From positions 23,944-87,943 of the forward strand of contig CAITYF010000025.1 in the NCBI GenBank assembly GCA_903896545.1: a DNA stretch of 64,000 nt, in the 5' to 3' direction. How positions within the stretch are numbered: the stretch's first letter is position 1; every line of letters begins with the position of its first letter. Under the pieces are notes generated by a model. The model was not told the DNA's origin. It saw only the letters and a program-made list of their open reading frames with translations, and ran no database searches. The DNA is from an uncultured Myxococcales bacterium (lineage in GTDB: Bacteria > Myxococcota_A > UBA9042). The position numbers were made by a program, and so were the translations under genes. Of the stretch, positions 9,586 to 20,900 are shown one piece after another.

Positions 9586-10584
9586 ATGACCGCGATTCCG
9601 ACCGAAATCCGCCGTGTGCTCGACCAAGTCCGCCGTGACGTCCGCCGTCATCGCTTGTGGCAGCCCGGCGCGCGCGTGCTGCTGGCCTGTAGCGGCGGTC
9701 GCGATTCGATGGCCGCGTTGGCGATTCTGGCGCAGCTGCAACCCTCACTTGGGCATGTTCTGCTGGTTGCGCACGTCGATCACGGGCTCCAGCCCAATCA
9801 TGCGGAAACAGCCGATCTCGTCGCCGAACAAGCCCAGCAGCGCCATTTGGCGTTTGCGGTGCGTGGCGTCCAGCTGCGTCCCGGTGCCGATCTGGAGGCG
9901 CGCGCGCGCTCGGCGCGGTATGCGGCGCTCCACGACATGGCAACGGAATTGGCGGCGGAGGTCATCGTTACCGCGCACCACGCCGACGACCAAGCAGAGA
10001 CGCTGCTTTTGCGCCTCGCCCGCGGCGCGGGTCCGGATGCGCTTGCCGGCGTTCGTCGGAAGCGTCCAGACGCGATCGTGCGACCGTTCTTGGCTGTCAC
10101 TCGCGCGCAGTTGGCGCTGTGCGCCGCGCATTTTGCCGTTCCGTGGCTGACCGATCCATCCAACGCCGACCTCAAGGTGACCCGTAACCACCTGCGGCAC
10201 CGCGTGCTGCCCGTGTTGGAAGCAGCGCTGCCTGGCGCCGCGGCTGGGCTGGCACGAACAGCGGAACTCGCCGCAGCGCAGGAGGGCGCACTCGCTGTGT
10301 GGATCGATCGCGCGCTGGGCGATCGCCTCTCGATCGATCGCGTCGCCGGCGTTGTCAGCGTCGCGGTTGCCGATGTGCCACACCAATCGGCTGCCAAATC
10401 TGCGCTGTTGCTCAGGGTATTTCAGCACCTCGATCTACCCGCGCCGTCCGTTCGCGCCGTGGATCAGTGGCTGGCGCTCGGTGACCGCGGCGAAGCGCGT
10501 CTGCACGGCCTGATCGTGGTTGGCGACGGGAATCGGTGGCAGTTTTTTGCAAACGACGTTGCGCGACCGGGTCCTGCGGACTAA
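9586..10584 (+). CDS. tilS: tRNA(Ile)-lysidine synthetase
   Basis: A 332-residue N-type ATP pyrophosphatase. The PP-loop SGGRDS lies at about residues 36-41, followed by [11 protein letters not shown] and [21 protein letters not shown], which are diagnostic of TilS. It attaches lysine to C34 of the AUA-decoding tRNA-Ile so that it reads AUA as isoleucine. Conserved stretches PFL and [13 protein letters not shown] follow in the expected order. The chain is shorter than the E. coli enzyme and lacks much of its C-terminal domain, as in many bacterial TilS. The ATG at 9586 was chosen because the PP-loop domain begins about 25 residues later. It precedes ftsH, a classical neighbour pair. Confidence 0.93.
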   Translation: MTAIPTEIRRVLDQVRRDVRRHRLWQPGARVLLACSGGRDSMAALAILAQLQPSLGHVLLVAHVDHGLQPNHAETADLVAEQAQQRHLAFAVRGVQLRPGADLEARARSARYAALHDMATELAAEVIVTAHHADDQAETLLLRLARGAGPDALAGVRRKRPDAIVRPFLAVTRAQLALCAAHFAVPWLTDPSNADLKVTRNHLRHRVLPVLEAALPGAAAGLARTAELAAAQEGALAVWIDRALGDRLSIDRVAGVVSVAVADVPHQSAAKSALLLRVFQHLDLPAPSVRAVDQWLALGDRGEARLHGLIVVGDGNRWQFFANDVARPGPAD

Positions 10585-10634
10585 CCTGAGCAGGACGGGG
10601 GTTTGCCATTTGTGCGCCCCCCGCGCACTTCTTT
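10571..10634 (+). terminator. Terminator-like hairpins between tilS and ftsH
   Basis: Two inverted repeats overlap and follow the tilS stop. GTCCTG (10571-10576) pairs with CAGGAC (10591-10596). Then GTGCGC (10612-10617), a CCCCC loop and GCGCAC (10623-10628) are followed by TTCTTT (10629-10634). The second has the GC stem plus T-rich tail of an intrinsic terminator, although the stem is only 6 bp. It would let ftsH be transcribed separately from tilS. Confidence 0.45.
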
Positions 10635-10696
10635 GGCAGTTGTCGCGTCTAACCGATGCGGACTGCCGGGCGAACGCAGCCGATCAGGAGTCGACC

Positions 10697-12634
<1,938 letters not shown>

Positions 12635-12649
12635 CCGGTTGAGCCGCCC

Positions 12650-13510
12650 ATGTACTTGCGCGATCGCCACTTCGACCTGCGCAAGCCGCTGCTTGTCGGC
12701 ATTCTCAATCTCACGCCCGATAGCTTCTCCGACGGAGGGCAATTGCCCGCGCTGGACGACGTCCTCCGTCGCGCGGAACAGTTGGTGCGGGACGGCGCCG
12801 ATATTCTGGACCTCGGCGGCGAGTCGACGCGTCCGCATGCTACGCCGGTTTCAGAACAAGAAGAGTGCGACCGCGTGCTGCCTGCGGTGGAAGCCTTGGC
12901 GCGTCGCCTGGACGTGCCGCTGTCGATCGACACGCGTCGAGCGCACGTCGCGCGACTGACGCTCGAACGCGGAGCGGCGATGATCAACGACGTGAGCGGC
13001 TTTGGCGATCCGCTGATGGGCCAAGTCGTGGCCGAAAACGGGGCCGCATGGGTGCTCATGCACATGCCGCACGCGGTGGGGCAAATGGGCGCGACCCAAA
13101 AAGTCGCCGCACTGATCGAGAACCCGGTCGCCGCGCTTCAACAAATTGCCGACGATCTGGCGCTGGCGGTGCAACGTGCGCTCGACGCTGGCGTGGTCCG
13201 CGCTCAGCTGGCCATTGATCCCGGCATCGGTTTTGGCAAGTCGCTGCAGCAAAATTTGGCTTTGTTGCGCCCATCGGAGGCGCTTGCTAGGCTCGGACTG
13301 CCGCTTTACCTCGGCCCTTCGCGGAAGTCCTTCCTCGGTGCGATCACGGGCGCGCCGGTGGACGATCGTCTGGGCGGGACCGCGGCGGCGGTCACCGCGG
13401 CTGTGCTTGCCGGGGCGAGCTTTGTCCGCGTGCACGACGTGCGCGTGATGCGACAAGTGCTTGACGTGGCGGTCGCCATCCGTGAGGCTGCAAGCGATAC
13501 CACGGGCTGA
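12650..13510 (+). CDS. folP: Dihydropteroate synthase
   Basis: A 286-residue TIM-barrel enzyme that joins p-aminobenzoate to 6-hydroxymethyl-dihydropterin diphosphate in folate synthesis; it is the sulfonamide target. The first signature GILNLTPDSFSDGG is at about residues 17-30. Then follow DILDLGGESTRP near 55-66, SIDTRRAHVA, MINDVSGF, the DPGIGFGKSLQQNLALLR motif and the C-terminal GPSRKSFLG. It starts 15 bp after ftsH and leads into cdaA. The order ftsH-folP-cdaA-cdaR is common in bacteria and supports co-transcription. Confidence 0.96.
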   Translation: MYLRDRHFDLRKPLLVGILNLTPDSFSDGGQLPALDDVLRRAEQLVRDGADILDLGGESTRPHATPVSEQEECDRVLPAVEALARRLDVPLSIDTRRAHVARLTLERGAAMINDVSGFGDPLMGQVVAENGAAWVLMHMPHAVGQMGATQKVAALIENPVAALQQIADDLALAVQRALDAGVVRAQLAIDPGIGFGKSLQQNLALLRPSEALARLGLPLYLGPSRKSFLGAITGAPVDDRLGGTAAAVTAAVLAGASFVRVHDVRVMRQVLDVAVAIREAASDTTG

Positions 13511-13550
13511 CCAGTGAAGGCCTTTTGACCCACAGGAGAAAACCAGCGCG

Positions 13551-14501
13551 GTGGCCGAACTCGACTTCTCCAGCGCATTCTTCTCCAGCTTGGCGCCCGC
13601 CGAGTGGCGTGGATTATTGGACGTCGTGCTGGTCGCGGCGCTCATCTACCAGATGCTGACGCTGCTGCGTGGGTCGCGGTCGGGCGCGATGCTGACCGCG
13701 GTCGCCGGGCTCTTCTTGCTCTACTATGGCAGTCAGGAAGACGTCCTCGACCTGCCGACGATCCACTGGCTCCTCGGTCGTTTCGTCTCCTCGATCGTCG
13801 TGCTCTTTGTGATCCTCTTTCAGGAAGACATCAAGCGCGCGCTGACGACCATGGTGCGCTCGCCGCTGGTGTTTTCCTCCAAGGACGCGGCGAGCAATGA
13901 AGTGCTGGAGGAAGTGTTGCGCGCGTGCGCCGTGCTCAGCCAAAAGCATCTGGGCGCGCTGATCGTGATTGAACAGGAAGCCGCGCTGGACCGCTACGTC
14001 GCCGACGGCGTGCGTATGAATGCGGAAGTCTCGTGGCAACTTCTCGCCGCGCTCTTCAACCCCGAACACGCCAATGCCACGCATGACGGTGCGGTCATCC
14101 TCCAGAAGGGCAAAATCGCCGCCGCTGCGTGTTTTCTGCCGCTTGCAGGCGGCGCGGGTATTCCTGGCACGTTGGGCTCACGGCATCGTGCCGCGCTTGG
14201 ACTGGCCGATGAAACGGACGCGGTCGTCGTCGTGGTGTCTGAAGAAACGGGGACCTGTGGCATCGCGTACATGGGGCAGCTCGACCTGAACCTGCAGCCC
14301 GCCGATTTGCGCGAGCGTTTCCGCCTGCTATTTGGCGACCAGCCCGAAGCGATGGCGCCGTGGCGACGCGCGTGGAAGCGGCGGATTCACGTCCACGGCG
14401 CTACAGCCTCGCCGGTTCGCCCCGGCAGCACCATCATGACAGTCCACAGCCGCACGGCGACCGACTCCGAGGACATCGACGTCGGAGGCGACTTGCCATG
14501 A
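13551..14501 (+). CDS. cdaA: Diadenylate cyclase, membrane-bound CdaA type
   Basis: A 316-residue enzyme that makes cyclic di-AMP from two ATP. Three N-terminal membrane segments (about residues 22-36, 43-58 and 70-86) precede the DisA_N domain. Its signature THDGAVIL is near residues 177-184 and GSRHRAALG near 209-217, the two motifs that define diadenylate cyclases. The start is GTG at 13551 with AGGAGA about 12 bp upstream. The ORF overlaps cdaR by 4 bp (ATGA), so the cyclase and its regulator are translationally coupled. It has about 40 extra C-terminal residues that are Ser/Thr-rich and of unknown role. Confidence 0.95.
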   Translation: MAELDFSSAFFSSLAPAEWRGLLDVVLVAALIYQMLTLLRGSRSGAMLTAVAGLFLLYYGSQEDVLDLPTIHWLLGRFVSSIVVLFVILFQEDIKRALTTMVRSPLVFSSKDAASNEVLEEVLRACAVLSQKHLGALIVIEQEAALDRYVADGVRMNAEVSWQLLAALFNPEHANATHDGAVILQKGKIAAAACFLPLAGGAGIPGTLGSRHRAALGLADETDAVVVVVSEETGTCGIAYMGQLDLNLQPADLRERFRLLFGDQPEAMAPWRRAWKRRIHVHGATASPVRPGSTIMTVHSRTATDSEDIDVGGDLP

Positions 14502-15502
14502 CGCCGTTTCGCCTCCTCGCTGGAGTTTTCGCTCGGTTGCGCGCGCTTGTGACGGCCAATCTGGGCTTGAAGCTCATCTCGATCGCGCTTGCGACGCTCC
14601 TGCACATCGTTGTACAGCGTGACAGTGTCAAAGAAAGTGAACTTGCGGTGCCGCTCATCGTGACCAATGTCGCCAAGAACAAAGTCTTTGTCGGAGAAGC
14701 GCCGGAAGCCGTGAAAGTGCGGGTACGCGGGCGTCGCGGGGCGATTCAAGAACTGTTGCGGGACCACGCGGGGCGGCTGTCGATGGATCTGGCCGCCTAT
14801 CGCGATGGCGAGCGTTACGTTTTTGACCCGCGGACCGTCGAAGTTCAGTTGGGCAAGGGGCAGATCGAAGTCCTCGCGGTCGAGCCGCCCTCGCTGCTCG
14901 TGCGTCTGGATCAAGCGGCGGAAGTCACTGTGCCCGTTGAAGTGCCGGTGTCCGGGGAGCCCGCCGTCGGCTTTCGCCAGAGCCAAAAGGGCGTGGTTGT
15001 CGATCCGGTGCGGGTGAAGGTGTTTGGGCCCGCGAGTCAGGTGCGGCAGGTGCGTTCGGTACGGACCAATCCGCTGGACCTGCACGGCGCCGACCACGAT
15101 CTGCGGGTTCTGCTGCGCTTGGTGCCGCCGGGCGATCGCCGCGTGCAATTGTCGGTCGAGGAAGTTTCCGTCGAAGTCGCGCTCGAAGAACGCGAAATCT
15201 CCAAGAATTTCGAAAATCAGCCAATCGCGGTGCGCGGCTGCCCGCCGGGCTCGCGCTGCGTCTTGGCACCGACTGAAGTCACGATTCACGCCGAAGGACT
15301 CGCGCGCGCCGTTACCTCACTGGCCGAAAAACCGCCGTTGAACCTCGTTTTTGCCGACCTGACCGGTCTGCGCCCCGACGAGCCGGTGAAGCTCAGTGTT
15401 CACGAGGTGCCGGGTGTTAGCTTGACGCTCACGCCACCCGTTGCAAAGTGGACGTTGCTGCGCGAAAGTGCCGCGCCGCCAACGACACCCCCAGCGCACT
15501 GA
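14498..15502 (+). CDS. cdaR: CdaR / YbbR-domain protein, CdaA regulator
   Basis: A 334-residue protein with one N-terminal membrane anchor (about residues 15-36: NLGLKLISIALATLLHIVV) and an extracytoplasmic part built of repeated YbbR-like beta domains. The opening NLGLKLISIALATLLH is the usual YbbR start. The partner in other bacteria (CdaR) binds CdaA and modulates c-di-AMP synthesis. Direct coupling to cdaA through the ATGA overlap supports this. Repeats are visible as VPLIVTN...VKVRVRGRR, VPVEVPVSGEP...VRVKVFGPAS and QPIAVRG...VTIHAEGLA. The upstream-extended frame overlaps cdaA and is not used. Confidence 0.88.
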   Translation: MTPFRLLAGVFARLRALVTANLGLKLISIALATLLHIVVQRDSVKESELAVPLIVTNVAKNKVFVGEAPEAVKVRVRGRRGAIQELLRDHAGRLSMDLAAYRDGERYVFDPRTVEVQLGKGQIEVLAVEPPSLLVRLDQAAEVTVPVEVPVSGEPAVGFRQSQKGVVVDPVRVKVFGPASQVRQVRSVRTNPLDLHGADHDLRVLLRLVPPGDRRVQLSVEEVSVEVALEEREISKNFENQPIAVRGCPPGSRCVLAPTEVTIHAEGLARAVTSLAEKPPLNLVFADLTGLRPDEPVKLSVHEVPGVSLTLTPPVAKWTLLRESAAPPTTPPAH

Positions 15503-15541
15503 CGCGCTGCCGTCCGTCGGGCCATTAGAGTCACAGGAAAG

Positions 15542-16822
15542 ATGCCCGCTACGCTCCAGACCACGTCGCACGCCCGTACGCAGAAGCTGATCGTCCAGAA
15601 GTTTGGCGGCAGCTCGATGGGGACGATTGAACGCATCCAGAACGTCGCGCGACGCGCGGTGAAGACTGCGGCGGAAGGCCATCAGGTCGTCGTCGTCGTC
15701 TCCGCGATGCAAGGTGAGACCGATCGCCTGCTGAAGCTCGCCTCGGGCGTGTCGACCCGCCCGGCCGACCGCGAGATCGACGTGCTGCTGGCCACCGGCG
15801 AGCAGGTCTCCATCGCGCTCTTGGCGCTGGCGATCTGCGAACTTGGCTACAAGGCGCGTTCCTTTCTAGGTCATCAGGTTGAGATTCGCACGGATTCCAC
15901 GCACGGCAGCGCGCGCATCCGCTCGATCAAGGCCGATCCCGTGCACGAGTGCCTCCGAAAAGGCGAGATCGTCGTCATCGCCGGTTTCCAGGGCGTCGAC
16001 CAACACGGCAACATCACGACGCTGGGACGCGGCGGCAGCGACTTGTCCGCGGTCGCGATGGCGGCGGCGCTGAAAGCCGACTCGTGTGAAATCTACTCGG
16101 ACGTCGACGGCATCTACACGACCGATCCGAACGTCTACAACAAGGCGCGCAAGATCCCGCGCATCGGTTCGGAAGAAATGCTTGAGCTGGCGAGTCTGGG
16201 CGCGAAAGTGCTGCAGACGCGTTCGGTTGAATTTGCCTTGAAGTACAACGTCACGCTGCACTGTCGGTCGTCGTTCAGCGACGGTGAAGGCAGCTGGGTC
16301 GTGCCGGAGATGTCGGGTCTGGAGGATGCGGAAATGAAGGGCTTGGAAGGCGCGGTTGTGACCGCCGTCAGTTGCGACAAGAACACCGCGAAGTTGACCG
16401 TCGTGGGCATCCCGGACACGCCGGGTGCGGCTGCGCGACTGTTCGCGCCCATGGCGGACGCGGGCATCAACATCGACGTGATCATTCAGAATCCGCCGCA
16501 GGAAGGCCGCACGGACGTGACGTTCACCGTGCCGCGTAACGTCGCGGATCGTGCCGTCCAACTTCTGGAAAGTCTGCAGCCGGCGCTCGGCTTCCACAGT
16601 TTCTCCGTGGACAAGAGTCTGGCCAAGGTGTCGGTGGTGGGCGCGGGCATGGTTTCGCAGCCCGGCGTGGCGCAGCGGACCTTCGCCGCGCTCGGTGATG
16701 CCGGCATCAGCATCCTGCTCATCTCGACGAGCGAGATCAAGATCTCGTGCGTCGTCGAGGACCGCTTTGCGGACTTGGCCGTGCGCGTGTTGCACGACAA
16801 GTTTGAGCTGGAAAAGACCTGA
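15542..16822 (+). CDS. lysC: Aspartate kinase
   Basis: A 426-residue cytoplasmic kinase that phosphorylates aspartate, the first step to Lys, Thr, Met and diaminopimelate. The nucleotide site [11 protein letters not shown] lies at about residues 18-28, and [22 protein letters not shown] is near 150-171. [15 protein letters not shown] is near 185-199. Two C-terminal ACT domains start near residue 275 ([18 protein letters not shown] and [19 protein letters not shown]) and would mediate feedback inhibition. Length matches monofunctional enzymes. A clear CAGGAAAG precedes the ATG. A short gap of 39 bp after cdaR allows co-transcription. Confidence 0.96.
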   Translation: MPATLQTTSHARTQKLIVQKFGGSSMGTIERIQNVARRAVKTAAEGHQVVVVVSAMQGETDRLLKLASGVSTRPADREIDVLLATGEQVSIALLALAICELGYKARSFLGHQVEIRTDSTHGSARIRSIKADPVHECLRKGEIVVIAGFQGVDQHGNITTLGRGGSDLSAVAMAAALKADSCEIYSDVDGIYTTDPNVYNKARKIPRIGSEEMLELASLGAKVLQTRSVEFALKYNVTLHCRSSFSDGEGSWVVPEMSGLEDAEMKGLEGAVVTAVSCDKNTAKLTVVGIPDTPGAAARLFAPMADAGINIDVIIQNPPQEGRTDVTFTVPRNVADRAVQLLESLQPALGFHSFSVDKSLAKVSVVGAGMVSQPGVAQRTFAALGDAGISILLISTSEIKISCVVEDRFADLAVRVLHDKFELEKT

Positions 16823-17152
16823 ACTTGTTCTGACCGTGCGACACAAGCCGGCGCGGAGTCGCTGCCTCAGGACCGGACCGATACCAGGAATCGTCGGTAG
16901 GCGTTTCGTGCAGTCTTGCGTTGCACACCTGTTGGCCAGCGCCGCGGCGATCTTGCGCGTGACGCCGGGAATGACGCGCCAATCGTCCGGCGTCGCCGTG
17001 CGCGCATGAATGCAGCCTCGGGCAGCCCACGCGCCGCCCACCGCGGCGGCTTGCGACTCTGGATGCACGTGAACACACGCGAGGACCGCCGCAACCACTG
17101 CCGTTGCGGCAACACACGCGAGAAATGCAGCGATGGCGTCGGTTCGCTTCAC
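16823..17152 (-). CDS. ComEA-like helix-hairpin-helix protein, 3' end unresolved
   Basis: The start is GTG at 17152, overlapping the RadC-domain stop by 4 bp (GTGA). The protein has an N-terminal membrane segment (about residues 5-25), then two helix-hairpin-helix motifs, DWRVIPGVTRKIAAAL (about 56-71) and LPTIPGIGPVLRQRL (about 84-98). This layout is that of ComEA-type DNA-binding proteins, which hold incoming DNA at the membrane. The frame does not stop after the second motif. It runs on antisense through lysC until 15866. Coordinates here cover only the part with coding character. Either a real stop was lost through a sequence error or frameshift, or the protein has a long spurious extension. 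Confidence 0.55.
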
Positions 17153-17556
17153 GTCGGCTCCATCCAACCGGCGTGCCGCAAACTCAGCCAACCACCGGCC
17201 GTCACGATGACGTGGTCCAGCAGTTGCAGTCCACAGAGCGCGGCCGCCTGTTGAAAGCGCGCGGTAAAGGTGACGTCCGCCAGCGAGGGCGCCAGACGTC
17301 CGCTTGGATGGTTGTGCACCAGGATCGCTGCCACCGCGCCCGCACGCAGCACCGCCGGCAACAGGTCGCGCGGCGTCGCGGGAACGCCAAACGCGTGGCC
17401 GTTCAGCCGGTGCTCGCACACGAGATGCCCGCGGTGGTCCAACCCCGCAATCGCGAGTACCTCACGTTCAAGCAGCGCCAGATCGCGAAAGTGCGCGGCT
17501 ACAGCCACGGCATCACGCAGGCAAAGCGCCACGGGTTGTTCACGTTGCTCGGGCAT
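17149..17556 (-). CDS. RadC-domain (JAB/MPN+) protein
   Basis: A 135-residue protein consisting almost only of the RadC/UPF0758 metal-binding domain. The JAMM-type motif HNHPSG near residues 80-85 is followed by Ser and Asp in SLADV. LLEREVLAIAGLDHRGHLVCEH at the front and GLQLLDHVIV at the back are typical family strands. The family's biochemical role is unsettled; older literature linked RadC to DNA repair. The usual N-terminal helix-hairpin-helix part is missing, so this is a domain-only version. It is coupled by a 4-bp overlap to the ComEA-like gene downstream, which makes a DNA-uptake or repair setting plausible. Confidence 0.85.
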   Translation of the reverse strand: MPEQREQPVALCLRDAVAVAAHFRDLALLEREVLAIAGLDHRGHLVCEHRLNGHAFGVPATPRDLLPAVLRAGAVAAILVHNHPSGRLAPSLADVTFTARFQQAAALCGLQLLDHVIVTAGGWLSLRHAGWMEPT

Positions 17557-17956
17557 CGGCGGTCCTTCACACGGCGTCGTCCGTGCCGGCTTCCTCTTTG
17601 CAGGGCGCGTGCCAACCGTCGCCGTGGCGTAACGATTGGTTTGCGTTGTGGAAAGGGAATAGGTGCGGTGTGCCTGACCGGTCTCGTTCGTGGTCTCGAT
17701 ACGGGTACCGAGACTCCTACTGAGAGCCTGTGAAAACTTGTTTTCGCAGGCGCTCCCAGACCGCGGCTGCGGGCTGGCAGCGGCTGAAACCGCCTGAATT
17801 CACTTCAGGCGGTTCTTGGCCGCTGAATCAAACACCAAGCTCAGAGGTTGGGAATTCGAAGAATTCACGACCTCTGAGACTGCGCCTGACGTTGTGCAGA
17901 AGCGGGACGAAGCTTGACCTTGCGTCGGTGACTGGCACAATGATTTCGGGGGTTCC
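17557..17956. other. Non-coding 400-bp stretch with four inverted repeats
   Basis: This gap lies between the divergent RadC-domain gene and the FG-GAP lipoprotein and shows no convincing gene. It holds four successive dyads. GTCTCG (17694-17699) pairs with CGAGAC (17710-17715). A 12-bp arm at 17726-17737 pairs with 17740-17751 with one mismatch. AACCGCCTGAA (17788-17798) pairs with TTCAGGCGGTT (17804-17814), inside an outer CAGCGGC/GCCGCTG pair (17778-17784 and 17819-17825). CTCAGAGGT (17840-17848) pairs with ACCTCTGAG (17870-17878), with two GAATTC copies inside. Regulatory RNA structure, terminators or a palindromic repeat element are all possible. Confidence 0.7.
17788..17814. repeat. 11-bp perfect inverted repeat nested in a longer stem
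   Basis: AACCGCCTGAA and TTCAGGCGGTT are separated by 5 bases (TTCAC). A further 7-bp pair (17778-17784 with 17819-17825) extends the stem after a small internal loop. There is no T-run on the plus strand, so it is not a textbook terminator in that direction. Confidence 0.75.
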
Positions 17957-20900
17957 ATGCGCGTTTTTGTCCCTGTCGCCAACCATGCCAAACAGCCGCA
18001 GAAATCGCGGATTGTCCGCGCATGCTTGGGCGTGAGCCTGTGGGCGCTGAGCGCGTGCACGTCGACCCCGACCGCGGCGGTCGATGAAGGCACCGGCGTC
18101 ACTGGCGGCATCACCGTGAAGATCGCCAAGCCGACCGCGGATGACCTCAAAGTGCCCTACGCCGCATCGATCGCGCTCAGCGGCACGTTGGCATTGGACA
18201 AGGGCGTCACACTCAAGAAGACTGGCGCGATTACCGTTTCTTTGGGCGATCGCTTGACGGTGCCCTGCAGCGGGAGCGGCAACAAGTTCAATTGCACGCT
18301 CGATACGACGGGCAAGGACAAGCTGACGGGCCAACCGCTCATCGGCTGCAATGAAGTGTTGAGTATCACGGTGACGGCGAACGGAACGCTCGCCGGATCG
18401 GATGTTTCAGGCAGCGCAAGCGTGGACGCGGAGATCGACCAGTGCGAGCCCCAGCGCCAGCTGTTCGCGCTGCCGCACACGGAAAGTACGGCGCCGCCGG
18501 TGTTCGTGGGCAAGCAGAAGATCGGCGTCGTGGTTTCCGACACCCGATTGAAAGAAGCCTCGCTGGACGTCTTCGATCCTGACGGCAATTCCGTGCTTCC
18601 GAGTGGTCCGGTGGTGATGCCGGCTGGAACGACGAGCTGGAAATTTGAGTACACGTTGGACACGTCGACGCTGACCAAGACCGAAGCGCTGCAAGTCGTC
18701 CTGAAGGCCAAGGACCAGACAAACGACGAGGTGCAAACGACGTTGGACGTCTACAGCGTCAAGGCAGCGACGTTCCTGGGGCAGGTCAACGACGTGTTCT
18801 TGCATCCGACCAACGACGTGGTGATGGTGACGGCGGCAGAAGCGCCGGACGGTTTTGTTGCATTCACGAGCGACCCGACGCCGACATCCGGTCTGGATCG
18901 GCTCGCCGATGCGGTCGTGGGTGCGTCCGACGGTGTCTACATTCGTGCCGGCATGCCCAAGCGCAACAGCAACGGCGTGGCGATCAACAATCAAGGTGAA
19001 GCGCTTGGCGCCGACGCGGACACGCACGCGCACTCCCTGAAGTTCGAATTCGACGAGGCATTGCCGGTCATTCCGCTGGCCAAGTACCGGGCGATTCACT
19101 GGGGCACGCAGTCGGAAATCGACGCGAAGGCGGTGGCCAACGTTGTGCGCGTTTTTGTGCGCGATTTGGATGCCGATGGCGATCTGGACATCGTAGCGGT
19201 CGCAAACATCAGCGGCGATGGTCCCTCGCGCGGAGAGGCGTGGGCGATTCTGAATGTTCAGGCCAACGTCGTGCTGTCGAATGCAGAAACCCGGGTTGTG
19301 CGTGGGTTCAAGGTCGCGGACGTGATCCAGTTGCCGGCCCGCGCGCGGACGGCAGAACTTGGGGACCTCAATGGCGATGGTCAGGAAGATTTGCTGATCG
19401 GTGCAACCAAGGAAACCATCGGTACGCAGACCGTGGATCAGGGCTTGCTGACGCTGTTGCTGCGGCCCGACCCGATCTGCGGCACGCCGGGCGACACGGC
19501 CGCGCCGACCAAGCCGTGCGGCGACGCGGCGGTGGATTACGCCACGCTCAGGAACGCCGAAATCTTTGCCAAGGACGTCAAGGTCGCGCCGAACATGGGC
19601 GTCACCGGCGTCGCGTCGATCGCGACGGGCGATTTCTATCAGGGTGGCGGTGTGGACGTCTGCGTCGGTTCGGCGGATCGCCCGCTGGTTTCCTGCTACC
19701 GCAACGTCGACGGCGCCCTGAACCAAGCGCAGGACGCCTACCAGTTCAAGGACGGCGTGGACACGGGCTTGATTCGCGTCACTGACCTGACGCCCAAGAA
19801 CGACAAGGACGGCCCGGACTTGTTGGTCGCCAGTGCGTCGGGCAAGTACCTGCGCTGGCTGAAAGGCAACCACAACGGCATCTTCTCCTACATCGAAGAC
19901 ACGAGCATCACGCACCGTAGCATCACGGTCTCAGTGAAGGACATGGCGATCGCGCCAGTTGGACCGAAGGGCGAGCAGTACGTCCTCGCTTCGGTCGGTG
20001 ACGAAGTTTATCTGGTGCCTCTCGATCCGGCGGACGACGAGTACGTGCGCGCCTGCTTCCGCAGTTGGATCGTCGGCGGATCGGCGACGCGTGTGTCCGC
20101 GAACGACGTGGACGGTGACGGTGTTCTGGATCTCGTCAGCGCCAGCAACAAGGGCATCGCGATCGCACAGGGTGCCACCAAGGACGGCAAGTTCACAGGC
20201 GGCTTCGTCGCGCCCAACGTTCACCACATCTGCGCGAGCTACTGGCCACCCAGCACGCGCGGCGTCCAGGAGATCGCGGCGGCCAAGGTCGGCGATTTCA
20301 ACAAGGACAAGAAGCAAGAATTGCTCGTCATCGGCGTCGAGTCGAAGTCCGATCAACCCGGCAACGGCGGCACTTGCTACAACGCATCGGGTGAGCATCC
20401 GATGCCGGTTTGGCCGATGGCGGTGTTCATGAACGACACGGGGCTGCTCAACCCGGAACCTCGGCAGACGGAATTCTCACCGTACCACCCGACGGCGATT
20501 CAGAATGCTGGCGTTGTGCAGGATTGCAGCAAGGGCAGTCCGTCGTCATTCGGTCACGTCACCGCGGCGGCGCTGGCGGACTTGAACGCCGACGGCTATC
20601 CCGACCTCGTCACCGTGCGCTCAGATAGCAACTACGCGGTGGGCAAGGAATTGAGCCAGTCCAAGGTCTGCACGTGCCTCTTTGACGAGCAGAACGAAGT
20701 CGAAAACGTGTACGGCGAAGAGGAGCCTGCGGGCGACTCGCCGGACAAGTCCGTGTGCTGCCGCAACTTCAGCGCGGACGACCCCAACAAGACCAAGCCG
20801 CTCATCGGCTTTGGCGGCGGGGCGCCGATGTCGCGCGCGTCGACGCACATCTTCTTGTCGAGCGCCACCGGTCCGCTGGGCATGCCCGGGACCTGTAACG

